In this document: positions 17,343-24,026 of the stretch, piece after piece
How the letters are laid out: every line of letters begins with the position of its first letter
Position numbering within the stretch: the stretch's first letter is position 1
Origin: Candidatus Fimadaptatus faecigallinarum
Lineage (GTDB): Bacteria; Bacillota; Clostridia; Christensenellales; Aristaeellaceae
Assembly: GCA_018714445.1 (NCBI GenBank)
Contig: DVNK01000034.1
Location: 1-32,769, forward strand
DNA: 32,769 nucleotides
Reading direction: 5' to 3'
Position numbers and translations under genes: made by a program
Notes under the pieces: generated by a model
The model's input: the letters and a program-made list of their open reading frames with translations, nothing else
Told to the model about the DNA's origin: nothing
The model's database searches: none

Positions 17343-17456
17343 CTACAATCCCACTCCGGCTGCGGAGACACATGCAGACATAGAGCCAGACCCATTTTGG
17401 GCAAGGGTATCCCGTACTCTTATCATGGCGACCATTGTAAATACTCGGTTCAACAT
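17343..17456 (-). CDS. 37-residue leader peptide upstream of the heterodimeric ABC exporter
   Basis: A short gene with everything a real gene needs: ATG at 17456, AAGGAGG (17473-17467) ten bases upstream, a sigma-A promoter about 40 bases further up, a stop TAG at 17345-17343 and an intrinsic terminator 19 bases later. The peptide starts MLNRVFTMVAMIRVRDTLAQ and ends NGSGSMSACVSAAGVGL; it has no signal sequence and no recognised domain. The order promoter, short peptide, terminator, exporter matches bmrB-bmrCD of Bacillus subtilis, where ribosomes stalled by antibiotics on the leader prevent termination. By analogy this peptide is probably a cis-acting ribosome sensor. A 5-bp hairpin (17354-17367) near the 3' end may take part in the switch. 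A free bioactive peptide exported by the pump is the alternative. Confidence 0.8.
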   Translation of the reverse strand: MLNRVFTMVAMIRVRDTLAQNGSGSMSACVSAAGVGL

Positions 17457-17496
17457 GATCTGCACGCCTCCTTCTTGATTAATTTAAGCAAGTAAC

Positions 17497-17525
17497 AGTA
17501 TAGCGCAGAGTTGTACGAAATGCAA
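17497..17525 (-). promoter_or_regulatory. Promoter of the leader peptide-ABC exporter operon
   Basis: On the minus strand TTGCAT (17525-17520), 17 bp, TATACT (17502-17497). No other promoter of this quality is seen between here and the ABC genes, so they seem to depend on readthrough of the attenuator. Confidence 0.78.
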
Positions 17526-17795
17526 TAGAAATTTGCGATTTGGAGCCGCTATGAGCAAAATTTGTTAAAACCTCTAAGAATCCTATTTCATTACTTGGCG
17601 TTGATGCTGCAAAAGCGCGTCAAAATTAAGTCGCCGTGGCACTGAATTGGCCTAAATGAGCGGCATTTAGGCGGCCACGCCGGCCGTAGCGCTCAAATAC
17701 AGGCGATAAACCGCATGATTGCATCCGGCGCGCGCGATGCTGAATTAGCCGTCAGTCAATGCAGCCTGCACAACGGGTCGCCGCGCGCTAAGTGC
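17526..17795. other. Gap between divergent promoters; nothing recognised
   Basis: About 270 bases between the ABC leader promoter and the promoter of the XRE-S24 gene. The left part is AT-rich and the right part GC-rich. A short inverted repeat (GCCTAAATG...CATTTAGGC, near 17650-17672) is present, with no T run. No gene is supported. Confidence 0.4.
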
Positions 17796-17824
17796 TTGCC
17801 ATATCGGCGCGGTTGTATTATAAT
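17796..17824 (+). promoter_or_regulatory. Promoter of the XRE-S24 regulator operon
   Basis: TTGCCA (17796-17801), 17 bp, TATAAT (17819-17824). It starts about 27 bases before the start codon of the regulator. Confidence 0.82.
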
Positions 17825-17857
17825 AAATCCTATAAACCGTCGGGAGGAAAATTAAAA

Positions 17858-18580
17858 ATGAGTCGTTTAGGCGATAATATAAAAAAGGCGCGGCTGGAAA
17901 AAAAGCTGACGCCCAAGCAGCTGGGCAAGAAGTGCGGCCTGGCGGAGAGCGTGATACTCGATGTGGAAGCCGGAACGCGCATACTGTCGGATGTGCAGGC
18001 GCGCGTGATAGCCAAGGTGCTGGGACTGGGCGACGTGAATTCGGCCAGCGCGTTTGGCATGGAATTGGACGCCTCTGCCGAGGCGATGACAGCGCCGCCG
18101 CGGCCGCCCAAGCCGTATCGATATGAGCCGGTGGCAGCGCCGACGCCGGGCAAGCCGCTGCCCGAGGACAAGGCGCCGTCGGATGCATGGCTGGATGCGC
18201 TGGGTGGCGTCATGAAGCGCGTGCCGGTCATGGATGAGAGCGGTATAGTGATAGAACATCGCATGCTGCCGGTGATAGGCGGCAAGATAGAAGGCGGTCA
18301 GCCCGACAAGGTGTTCTACTATCGCTGCCCGGACGATTCGATGCGCGGCTTCAGGATGCAGGCGGGCGATCTGCTGCTGGCTGTGCCCCAGGCCACGCCT
18401 GTGGACGATGCAATAATGATAATTGAGATGAACGGCGTGCGCGTGGCGCGCAAGGTCAAGCGGCTGGAGGGCAACCGCGCGATGCTTCAGAGCTTTGACC
18501 GCGAGTTCAAGGCTGTGACCGTGGGCAATCACGATGTGACGTTTATAGGCCGGTGTGTCAGAATGGAGGTGGCGCTGTGA
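17858..18580 (+). CDS. XRE-family regulator with C-terminal S24 (LexA/CI-like) peptidase domain
   Basis: A 240-residue regulator. The N-terminal Cro/CI helix-turn-helix is at about 5-55 (MSRLGDNIKKARLEKKLTPK, then QLGKKCGLAESVILDVEAGT). A Pro/Ala-rich linker spans 75-110. The C-terminal S24 fold has the nucleophile motif CPDDSM (Ser161), AGDLLLA, and the general-base Lys in VARKVKRL (Lys199 or 201). Both residues of the Ser-Lys dyad are kept, so RecA-stimulated or other self-cleavage is possible; no clear Ala-Gly cleavage pair stands out. ATG 17858 follows GGGAGG. It overlaps the next gene by GTGA, an unusual coupling of a cytoplasmic regulator to an exported protein. No phage genes are nearby. 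Confidence 0.85.
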   Translation: MSRLGDNIKKARLEKKLTPKQLGKKCGLAESVILDVEAGTRILSDVQARVIAKVLGLGDVNSASAFGMELDASAEAMTAPPRPPKPYRYEPVAAPTPGKPLPEDKAPSDAWLDALGGVMKRVPVMDESGIVIEHRMLPVIGGKIEGGQPDKVFYYRCPDDSMRGFRMQAGDLLLAVPQATPVDDAIMIIEMNGVRVARKVKRLEGNRAMLQSFDREFKAVTVGNHDVTFIGRCVRMEVAL

Positions 18581-19914
18581 GGTCGAGGCGAATAGCGGCA
18601 TTGATAACCGCGGTGGCGCTGTGGGCGTTTGGGCCGCAGGCGCTGGCCAGCGGGTTGATAGGCAGCGTGAGCGGCGTGAACGAAGGCGAGGATGTGCGCT
18701 CGGCCAATCAGGGTCAGCTGACCGCCGAAGAATCGTATGACAACGCGCTCGGCGCGCCAACGGATGGCGCACAGACGGGCGCCGATCCGGCCACCGGAGC
18801 GACGATAGACCTGGGCATCGGTGAGACTACCGTATCGCCGCAGACGACTGCCGGCGTGGGTGCAACGGGCGATGCTGGGCAGGCGACATCCTATCAACTC
18901 GGCGCGTTGGAGCAGGAGCTGTATCAGCGCCTGCAGGGCACTGTGCCGGCCGAGGGCTGGCATGTGCAGTTCGTCGGCGAGAGCACGCTGGCCATGGTGA
19001 CTATGCCCGAACTGATAGTGTGGGACATCGACCCGGAAAGCGGCGTGATGGAGCTCAAGTGGTACCGCCATCTGACGGAACTGCTGGGCGAAGGCGCGTC
19101 CAGTCCGTCGGTGGACGTCTCGCCGGATGGGAACTATGCGCTGGTCATGCCTTCGGATGGCTCGGTGTATCTGCTGGGCGCGGACGTGACTGAGCAGGTG
19201 GCGCCGCCTGGCACCGCGCCCGGGCGCATGATCTGGGCGGATGATTCGCAGTCATATGCGTACATAGTGGACAGCGAAATACATGTGTTCATGCTGGATG
19301 GCCGCGAGCTGCTGATATCGGGCCGCGTAATAACCCCGGTCGCCAATGAGCTGGAGTGGCTGAACCCCGCGCCCACTCCTGAAGCGCTTGAGGCGCTGCT
19401 GAATGATGAAAACTGGGTGCTGGCCGGCATGAACCGCAACTGCGTGCTGTTTGACAGCGCCGACGGCTCGTACAGCCGCGCGTATGTGTATGCGACTGGC
19501 GCGATTGTCGACTACCCGCAGGTCATACACAGCTCGGACAATATAGGGCGCAGCGGAGCTTGCCCGATACTCGACGAGGCATCGCAGCGGTACAGGCTGT
19601 ACATGGGCGACGGCTCATACTCCGACATACCGGTGCTGGACATAATCTCCTCCGGCACGGTGAACAACATGTATGGCTGGCTGGGCGACAGCATCTGCGT
19701 GCTGGAGCAGGATTCGTCCTCGCGCAGCACGTTCAGGCTGCACGCCGCCAACACCGCGACCGGCATAACCTATACGCTGCTTACGCCGTGGGAGTACGCC
19801 GACATGGTCAACAGCGCGTCGGCGAATTCGAGCGAACCTACGGGCACTCCGGTCAGCGGCATAATATCGTCAATGCAGTCCGGCGAAGACGCCGAAGCAG
19901 CGACCGAAGGTTGA
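18577..19914 (+). CDS. Exported beta-propeller-like protein of unknown function
   Basis: A 445-residue protein starting at GTG 18577, inside the stop of the preceding regulator (GTGA overlap) and 6 bases after GGAGGT. Residues 1-24 form a signal peptide (MRSRRIAALI, hydrophobic core, ending QALA). Residues 25-100 are a low-complexity Thr/Gly/Ala/Asp linker. After about 110 there are repeated strands of WD40/TolB-like character, such as LIVWDIDPESGVMELKWYR, VDVSPDGNYALVMPSDGSVY and MIWADDSQSYAYIVDSEIHV. The C-terminus is Ser/Glu rich with no anchor. I do not recognise a specific family. It may be a secreted or wall-trapped sensor or scaffold; its coupling to an XRE-S24 regulator suggests shared control. 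Confidence 0.75.
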   Translation: MRSRRIAALITAVALWAFGPQALASGLIGSVSGVNEGEDVRSANQGQLTAEESYDNALGAPTDGAQTGADPATGATIDLGIGETTVSPQTTAGVGATGDAGQATSYQLGALEQELYQRLQGTVPAEGWHVQFVGESTLAMVTMPELIVWDIDPESGVMELKWYRHLTELLGEGASSPSVDVSPDGNYALVMPSDGSVYLLGADVTEQVAPPGTAPGRMIWADDSQSYAYIVDSEIHVFMLDGRELLISGRVITPVANELEWLNPAPTPEALEALLNDENWVLAGMNRNCVLFDSADGSYSRAYVYATGAIVDYPQVIHSSDNIGRSGACPILDEASQRYRLYMGDGSYSDIPVLDIISSGTVNNMYGWLGDSICVLEQDSSSRSTFRLHAANTATGITYTLLTPWEYADMVNSASANSSEPTGTPVSGIISSMQSGEDAEAATEG

Positions 19915-19944
19915 ACGCCTGGGTATACTTTGATGTGAATGCGA

Positions 19945-19996
19945 CAGGGCCCCGGATGCGGCGCGTTTTATGCGCGCTGGTCCGGGGCCTGTTTGT
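19945..19996 (+). terminator. Intrinsic terminator in the convergent gap after the propeller gene
   Basis: CAGGGCCCCGGA (19945-19956) pairs with TCCGGGGCCTG (19981-19991) with one bulged G. An inner GCGCGT/ATGCGCGC segment continues the stem, and GTTTGTATG follows. It lies 30 bases after the propeller stop. Confidence 0.65.
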
Positions 19997-20008
19997 ATGC
20001 GTGCCGCT

Positions 20009-20464
20009 TCAGGCATTGTCGCCCAGGCGCGCGTTAATCCGGCGCACACGCTGGCGCATGCGCAGATACATGCTCAGCCATATTACGGCGTATATCGCAA
20101 TGAATATGCCAAAGTAGCTCAGTATGCCCGCGGCGCTGTGCTCCATCCAGTGCATCAGGTATGCAGTGGGCAATGTGGCAGTCGAGCATATCGCCAGGTG
20201 AGTCACGGTCTGGCGGAGCATGCTCCAGTGCTCCTGGTCCCATATAAGCGACGCGCCGGACCATGCCGCGCCGTATAGCATTGAACACAGTGCCTGTAAC
20301 GCCACAGCGTTCAGTTCGCTGCCGCATGCAGCTGCGAGCGTGGGCACGACCGGGTAGTAGTTGCCATCGCCTATGCACAGCGATATGCATATCGTAATTA
20401 GCGTGCTCAAGGCAAGCCCTATCGGCGCGCCTATCAGGCAATAGCGTAAGATCTGTCTTTTCAT
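20009..20464 (-). CDS. DUF3021 family membrane protein
   Basis: A 151-residue protein with four membrane segments at roughly 8-31, 54-75, 85-106 and 112-133, and a basic C-terminal tail (RMRQRVRRINARLG). DUF3021 proteins are almost always encoded next to a small LytTR regulator, as here: it follows that gene by 18 bases with its own AGGAGG. The function is not settled; membrane partners of such LytTR proteins can act as inhibitors of the regulator, and that is the working guess. Confidence 0.88.
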   Translation of the reverse strand: MKRQILRYCLIGAPIGLALSTLITICISLCIGDGNYYPVVPTLAAACGSELNAVALQALCSMLYGAAWSGASLIWDQEHWSMLRQTVTHLAICSTATLPTAYLMHWMEHSAAGILSYFGIFIAIYAVIWLSMYLRMRQRVRRINARLGDNA

Positions 20465-20482
20465 GATATTACCTCCTGCTGC

Positions 20483-20923
20483 TCAGATGCCCAATGCGGT
20501 TTTTATGCGCGACACATAGCGCCGCGACGCGTATGTGACGCTGCCATCGGCCATGTGCACGCAAATCGTGCCTGCAAGGCTCAGATCCAGACTTTTTACT
20601 CGCTTGAGGTTAATAATCTCGGAGTTGGATATGCGCACAAAGCCGTATGGTTCGAGTTGGGTTTCCAGTTCGTATAGGCGTTGGCGCAGTGCGAATTCAC
20701 CGCGCAGGCTGGCGGCGTAAACCCGGCCCGCGGCGGCATAGATGCGCATTATGTCATCCGGCGCGAGCACTTCCACCATGTCGTCCCGAAAACCGGCCAG
20801 CGAGCGCGTTCCCGTAGCGTTGAGCCGCGCGACCAGTGCGTTGACCTCATCCGTCATCTGTGCGGTCAGCACCACCACCAGCGGTTCTACGTAGGCGCTG
20901 TCGATTTTGATCTCAACTCGCAC
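20483..20923 (-). CDS. LytTR family DNA-binding regulator
   Basis: A 146-residue stand-alone LytTR regulator without a receiver domain. Residues 1-40 form a short beta-rich segment (MRVEIKIDSAYVEP) typical of the DUF3021-linked type. The LytTR domain covers about 45-145, with FVRISNSEIINLKRVKSLD and the final YASRRYVSRIKTALG helix. The GTG at 20923 is chosen because GGGAGG lies 8 bases upstream; the longer frame from 20950 would begin inside the promoter. It heads an operon with DUF3021. A pair of 21-bp-phased direct repeats just upstream of its promoter is a likely self-binding site. Confidence 0.88.
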   Translation of the reverse strand: MRVEIKIDSAYVEPLVVVLTAQMTDEVNALVARLNATGTRSLAGFRDDMVEVLAPDDIMRIYAAAGRVYAASLRGEFALRQRLYELETQLEPYGFVRISNSEIINLKRVKSLDLSLAGTICVHMADGSVTYASRRYVSRIKTALGI

Positions 20924-20948
20924 ACAATTCACCTCCCGTCGCAATCCC

Positions 20949-20954
20949 ATTATA
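20949..20954 (-). promoter_or_regulatory. -10 box of the LytTR-DUF3021 operon
   Basis: TATAAT on the minus strand, with a poor -35 (TGGAAA near 20977-20972). A weak -35 fits a promoter that depends on an activator bound directly upstream. Confidence 0.65.
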
Positions 20955-20986
20955 CCAATGAGCGGTGTTCATTTCCAGCGATTTGC

Positions 20987-21023
20987 GACAGGTGGTCGTC
21001 TGAAGCGCACAGGTGGTAGTCTG
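20987..21023. promoter_or_regulatory. Direct-repeat operator for the LytTR regulator
   Basis: GACAGGTGGTCGTCTG (20987-21002) and CACAGGTGGTAGTCTG (21008-21023) match at 14 of 16 positions and start 21 bp apart, two turns of the helix. LytTR proteins are known to bind such pairs of direct repeats. The pair ends about 10 bp upstream of the poor -35, the expected place for an activator. Confidence 0.75.
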
Positions 21024-21112
21024 TGTGCGATTGCCGGCTCGCAATTCGGCCATTGACGTGTATGGAGTATAAAGTCGGATATGTAGCGATAAGGTGCGGG
21101 ATAAATGCAAAC

Positions 21113-21152
21113 GGCGAACGCACTGAAAGCGCCGCGGCTTTCTGCGTTCGCC
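21113..21152 (-). terminator. Terminator hairpin after the ParB-like gene
   Basis: GGCGAACGCA (21113-21122) pairs with TGCGTTCGCC (21143-21152), and a stacked inner stem GAAAGC/GCTTTC encloses a 6-base loop. On the minus strand GTTTGCATTTATC follows. The tail is only moderately T-rich, but the stem is very stable. Confidence 0.6.
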
Positions 21153-21196
21153 ATTGTATCATATATGAACCATATCCGGATTGTGCGCCGGCGCGT

Positions 21197-21772
21197 TCAA
21201 TCGTGCTCAGCGCGCAACGCATCGCCATGCATCAGGTCAAACACGTACAATCCGCCCCGTATGTCTTCAAAATAGAAGCACAGCGCGTCGGGACTTGCGC
21301 CGTACAGATATAGCGCCGGTTGACTGCGCACGAGTGCGGCGCGCTGAGCCGGGGTGGTGTGCTTTATAAGGTTGTATCCGCGTTCGCAGCGCCTTATCCA
21401 CAGCCGCTCATAATCCGCGCCGTCCACTATGCGCCCGGCCAGCTGGCGCACGTCGCGTATGCCAAAGCGCGCGCACCATTCTATGTCCATGCGGTACAGC
21501 GCCGGGCCCATGCCTCTTGCGACAATGTCGTCGCGGTCATATGTTATCGGGATGCGGTCAAGTCCCAGCTGCCAGGCGGCGTACGCGCGCGTGTGGCCGT
21601 CGGTCAGCGTATATCGGCCGTCGCCAAAGTCGTGCACCGGCAGCGGCGTCATGCGCGCGGCGCTGTTCAGGTTCAGCCAGGTATGTACGCCGTTGAGCTT
21701 GTCGCGGCTCAGATATAGCTGGCTCATGCCCAGCTCGAGCAGGGGATAGTCCATAGCGCCTTTGAACTCCAT
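21197..21772 (-). CDS. ParB/Srx-fold domain protein of unknown role
   Basis: A 191-residue protein. The N-terminal part resembles the ParB/sulfiredoxin nucleotide-binding fold: MSQLYLSRDKL, then PLPVHDFGDGRYTLTDGHTR with the key DGHTRA motif (58-63) and LGLDRIPITYD. There is no HTH or DNA-partition partner, so it is not a chromosome-partition ParB; such domains also occur in CTPases and in small stand-alone proteins. The C-terminal half is unrecognised. ATG 21772 has AGGAGG 6 bases upstream. It is 15 bases behind a sugar isomerase-like gene and co-transcribed with it, so a metabolic role with that partner is likely. Confidence 0.65.
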   Translation of the reverse strand: MEFKGAMDYPLLELGMSQLYLSRDKLNGVHTWLNLNSAARMTPLPVHDFGDGRYTLTDGHTRAYAAWQLGLDRIPITYDRDDIVARGMGPALYRMDIEWCARFGIRDVRQLAGRIVDGADYERLWIRRCERGYNLIKHTTPAQRAALVRSQPALYLYGASPDALCFYFEDIRGGLYVFDLMHGDALRAEHD

Positions 21773-21787
21773 GCCATGCCTCCTGGG

Positions 21788-22642
21788 CTATACGCCGGCG
21801 GCCACGCCGCGCGTAGGTGTGATGAGCATGCCGTCCGGCGGGGTTTCCACCGGTGTGAACCAGTCGTGCGCAATCAGCCACTTTACCGACTGACGCAATG
21901 CCACAGCGGTCTTGGTTTCGATGACCGCGCGGCTGTTCTGCTCCCTGGCCAGGCGCAATCTGTCATCAAGATCCATATTGCCTGCGCCCAGCACGAGGTG
22001 ATCGTGCTGCTGATCGGCGTCGTGTATGTGCATATGGCGCAGCCGATCGACGCGGGCAAGTATCGCGGGCAGATCCACGCCGCCGGCGGTATGGTCATGG
22101 CCGATGTCAAGCGTCAGGCCAAACACGGGGCTGTCAAGCAACATGTCCAGCGCGCGCAGCTGGAAGTCGGCATAGCCGTCGGTGTTTTCGACGCAGATCG
22201 TTATATCATCCGCGCCTATGAGCTTTGTGCATTCATCTCGGAATTCGCGCAGCGCGTCCATGTAGCGCGCATTGTACTCGTCAAACAGGTAAACCCTGCG
22301 CTCGGGCAACTTGAAGAACACGCCTTTTGCCATGTGCATATTGATGACCGGCGCGTTCAGCCGCCGCGCCAGGCGTATGGAGTCAGCGACGGTGGCGCAG
22401 TATGCAGCGGCCACCCGACGGTTGAAATCGGCCACGTTGAGGTTCTCGTCGAGGTGTATAGTGTAGTATATGCCGTACTGTTGAGCCACGAGCGCGAGCT
22501 TATCCTGAGACAGGCGGTCGGGCTGATACTGGGGCAGGTTCATGTTGATCTCTATGAAGCGCAGTCCAAGTTCGGCGCATAACTGTGCGCATTCCTCTAT
22601 ATCGTTGAATTCAAGCAGCGTGGGCATTCCATATTCTATCAT
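21788..22642 (-). CDS. Sugar phosphate isomerase/epimerase family protein (TIM barrel)
   Basis: A 284-residue xylose-isomerase-like TIM-barrel protein. Visible pieces are LGLRFIEINMNLPQYQPDRL, the TIHLDENLNVADF strand, APVINMHMAKG, ITICVENTDGY with the metal Glu, FGLTLDIGHD, and HMHIHDADQQHDHLVLGAG with metal His residues. A final RAVIETK strand carries another ligand Glu. ATG 22642 is fixed by AAGGAGG seven bases upstream. It precedes the ParB-like gene by 15 bases. It is distinct from the other isomerase in the window at 10313-11158. The substrate is unknown. Confidence 0.85.
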   Translation of the reverse strand: MIEYGMPTLLEFNDIEECAQLCAELGLRFIEINMNLPQYQPDRLSQDKLALVAQQYGIYYTIHLDENLNVADFNRRVAAAYCATVADSIRLARRLNAPVINMHMAKGVFFKLPERRVYLFDEYNARYMDALREFRDECTKLIGADDITICVENTDGYADFQLRALDMLLDSPVFGLTLDIGHDHTAGGVDLPAILARVDRLRHMHIHDADQQHDHLVLGAGNMDLDDRLRLAREQNSRAVIETKTAVALRQSVKWLIAHDWFTPVETPPDGMLITPTRGVAAGV

Positions 22643-22771
22643 GTGAGCGCCTCCTTTGCTTGCGGCGTATGGGTGCGCTTGCCGCAGAGTTGACTGGATT
22701 GTGCGATATGCAGGCGCGGCGCGCGCATGGACGCCGCGCGGCGGATTGGCGGCGCGTGCAATGTGCGCATT

Positions 22772-22807
22772 CGCCAAAACGCAACGCGCCCGGTAAAGTA
22801 CCGGGCG
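22772..22807 (-). terminator. Terminator after tmRNA
   Basis: CGCCCGGTA (22787-22795) and TACCGGGCG (22799-22807) form a perfect 9-bp stem with a 3-base loop. On the minus strand GCGTTGCGTTTTGG follows. It starts five bases after the mature 3' end of tmRNA. Confidence 0.75.
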
Positions 22808-22811
22808 TGAA

Positions 22812-23164
22812 TGGAGGCGAGGGGAGTCGAACCCCTGTCCGAAGATTCAGAGACCTGAGCTTCTCCGAGCGCAGCCTGCGATTTAGAATTCCCTCATGCG
22901 CGCGCCCACAGGCGAGCTCACGCACTCGGTAGCTTCATAGATCCCACCCGCGGCAAAGCTTACGCGGGCTGGTTCCCCACATTAATGACGCCGATTACCC
23001 GGGCCGTGGGAAGTCCGGGGTCGACGGGCGGCATTAAGCCGCGGCCAGCTCTACGCTGGAATCGTTGCTATTCGCAGTTATTGTTTTTCCCGTTGTTGCG
23101 CGGTTCAGGGCCGCGGCTCGCTTCTCAAACCCCCGACGATCCCCGTCGAAACCAGTACGCCCCC
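22812..23164 (-). ncRNA. ssrA: Transfer-messenger RNA (tmRNA)
   Basis: A 353-base tmRNA in the ordinary one-piece form. The 5' end GGGGGCGTACTGGTTTCGACGG and the 3' end with T-arm GGTTCGACTCCCC and encoded CCA (minus-strand CTCCA, ending at 22812) form the tRNA-like domain. The tag reading frame is at 23075-23034, reading ANSNDSSVELAAA then TAA, preceded by AATAACT. It rescues ribosomes stalled on broken messages and adds a degradation tag. smpB lies upstream on the same strand. No sigma-A promoter is evident immediately in front, so it may be transcribed with smpB and processed. Confidence 0.97.
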
Positions 23165-23212
23165 ATGAAAAAGCGATCAGATGACCGGTAAGCCAGCGCG
23201 CAGATATCCGCG

Positions 23213-23394
23213 GCATGACCCGCGAATGGACGGCTACTGCGAGATCCGCGAATCAATAGCCGAGGCATGATCTGCAAATCGACGTCCGTCGCATGCCCCG
23301 CGAATCGACAGCTGTCGCATGGTCTGCAAATCGACGTCCGCCGCATGCTCCGCGAATCGATAGCCGTCGCGCAATCAGTGCGTCAATAGTCGTC
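23213..23394. repeat. Seven-unit 26-bp tandem repeat between tmRNA and smpB
   Basis: Seven abutting units of exactly 26 bp start at 23213, 23239, 23265, 23291, 23317, 23343 and 23369. Common parts are GCATG at the start, TCCGCGAATCGA or TCTGCAAATCGA in the middle, and GCCGTC-like ends. Units 3 and 5 are nearly identical, as are 4 and 6, so there is a 52-bp higher-order period. Unit 7 is degenerate and runs into the smpB stop codon. The period is not a multiple of three, and neither strand gives a credible protein, so this is a non-coding satellite. Confidence 0.88.
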
Positions 23395-23856
23395 GCGGCG
23401 TGCGGAGCGCATTGCGCGCTGCATCTCGCGTTGAGTGTCGCGCTGCTGGAGCGCGTCGCGCTTGTCGTAGTTCTTTTTGCCCTTGCACACTCCCAGTTCG
23501 AGCTTCACGCGGCCATCGCTCAGGTACACGCTCAGCGGCACCAGCGTCAGACCTTCCTGCATCTGCTGCGCATTGAGTTTGCGTATTTGCGCCTTGTGCG
23601 CCAGCAGCTTTTTGGGCCTGAGCGGGTCGCGATTGTATATATTGCCCTGTTCGTATGGACTTATGTGCATGCCAAAGACCCACAACTCGCCATCCTTGAC
23701 CTGCGCATAGCAATCCTTGAGGTTGCACCGCCCTGCGCGCATCGACTTTACCTCGGTGCCGAAAAGCGCCAGTCCGGTCTCCAGCGTCTCCAGCACGAAG
23801 TAGTCGTGGCGCGCCTTGCGGTTTTGCGCGAGCACCTTGACTCCCTTTGACGGCAT
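23383..23856 (-). CDS. smpB: SsrA-binding protein SmpB
   Basis: A 157-residue protein of standard length. Family signatures are [40 protein letters not shown], the [20 protein letters not shown] strand pair and the basic tail [20 protein letters not shown], which reaches into the mRNA channel. It binds tmRNA and delivers it to stalled ribosomes. ATG 23856 follows GGGAGGTG. It has a perfect consensus promoter and is the only gene between that promoter and ssrA, so the two probably share a transcript. The last codons overlap a degenerate unit of the tandem repeat. Confidence 0.97.
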   Translation of the reverse strand: MPSKGVKVLAQNRKARHDYFVLETLETGLALFGTEVKSMRAGRCNLKDCYAQVKDGELWVFGMHISPYEQGNIYNRDPLRPKKLLAHKAQIRKLNAQQMQEGLTLVPLSVYLSDGRVKLELGVCKGKKNYDKRDALQQRDTQREMQRAMRSARRDDY

Positions 23857-23896
23857 GGAAACACCTCCCTGACATACTATGCGTCGCTATCATCAT

Positions 23897-23925
23897 ATTA
23901 TACAGCCTGCGCGCGTCTATGTCAA
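23897..23925 (-). promoter_or_regulatory. Perfect sigma-A promoter of smpB (and probably ssrA)
   Basis: On the minus strand TTGACA (23925-23920), 17 bp, TATAAT (23902-23897), an exact consensus. It starts about 35 bases before the smpB start codon. Confidence 0.92.
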
Positions 23926-24026
23926 GTCCGCGCACAGGCTACCATAAGCGGTTTTGAGGCGATTGAGTTAATAATGGTTTAAATGACCGAGGCAACTCGA
24001 GCGCCTGGCCTCAAGCCATTCAAATT

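Noticed and set aside
21394..21402. A third DnaA box (TTATCCACA) inside the ParB-like gene
   Set aside because: A single isolated copy in a coding region is expected by chance more often than the close pair near 6600.
22660..22932. 90-codon plus-strand open frame
   Set aside because: It runs antisense through the 3' end of tmRNA and its terminator, which fully explain the sequence.
23125..23346. Minus-strand open frame through the 26-bp repeats
   Set aside because: The 26-bp period shifts frame at every unit, the frame overlaps the tmRNA 5' end, and it lacks a ribosome site.
23213..23394. CRISPR array
   Set aside because: The 26-bp units abut with no spacers, and there are no cas genes, so it is a tandem satellite.
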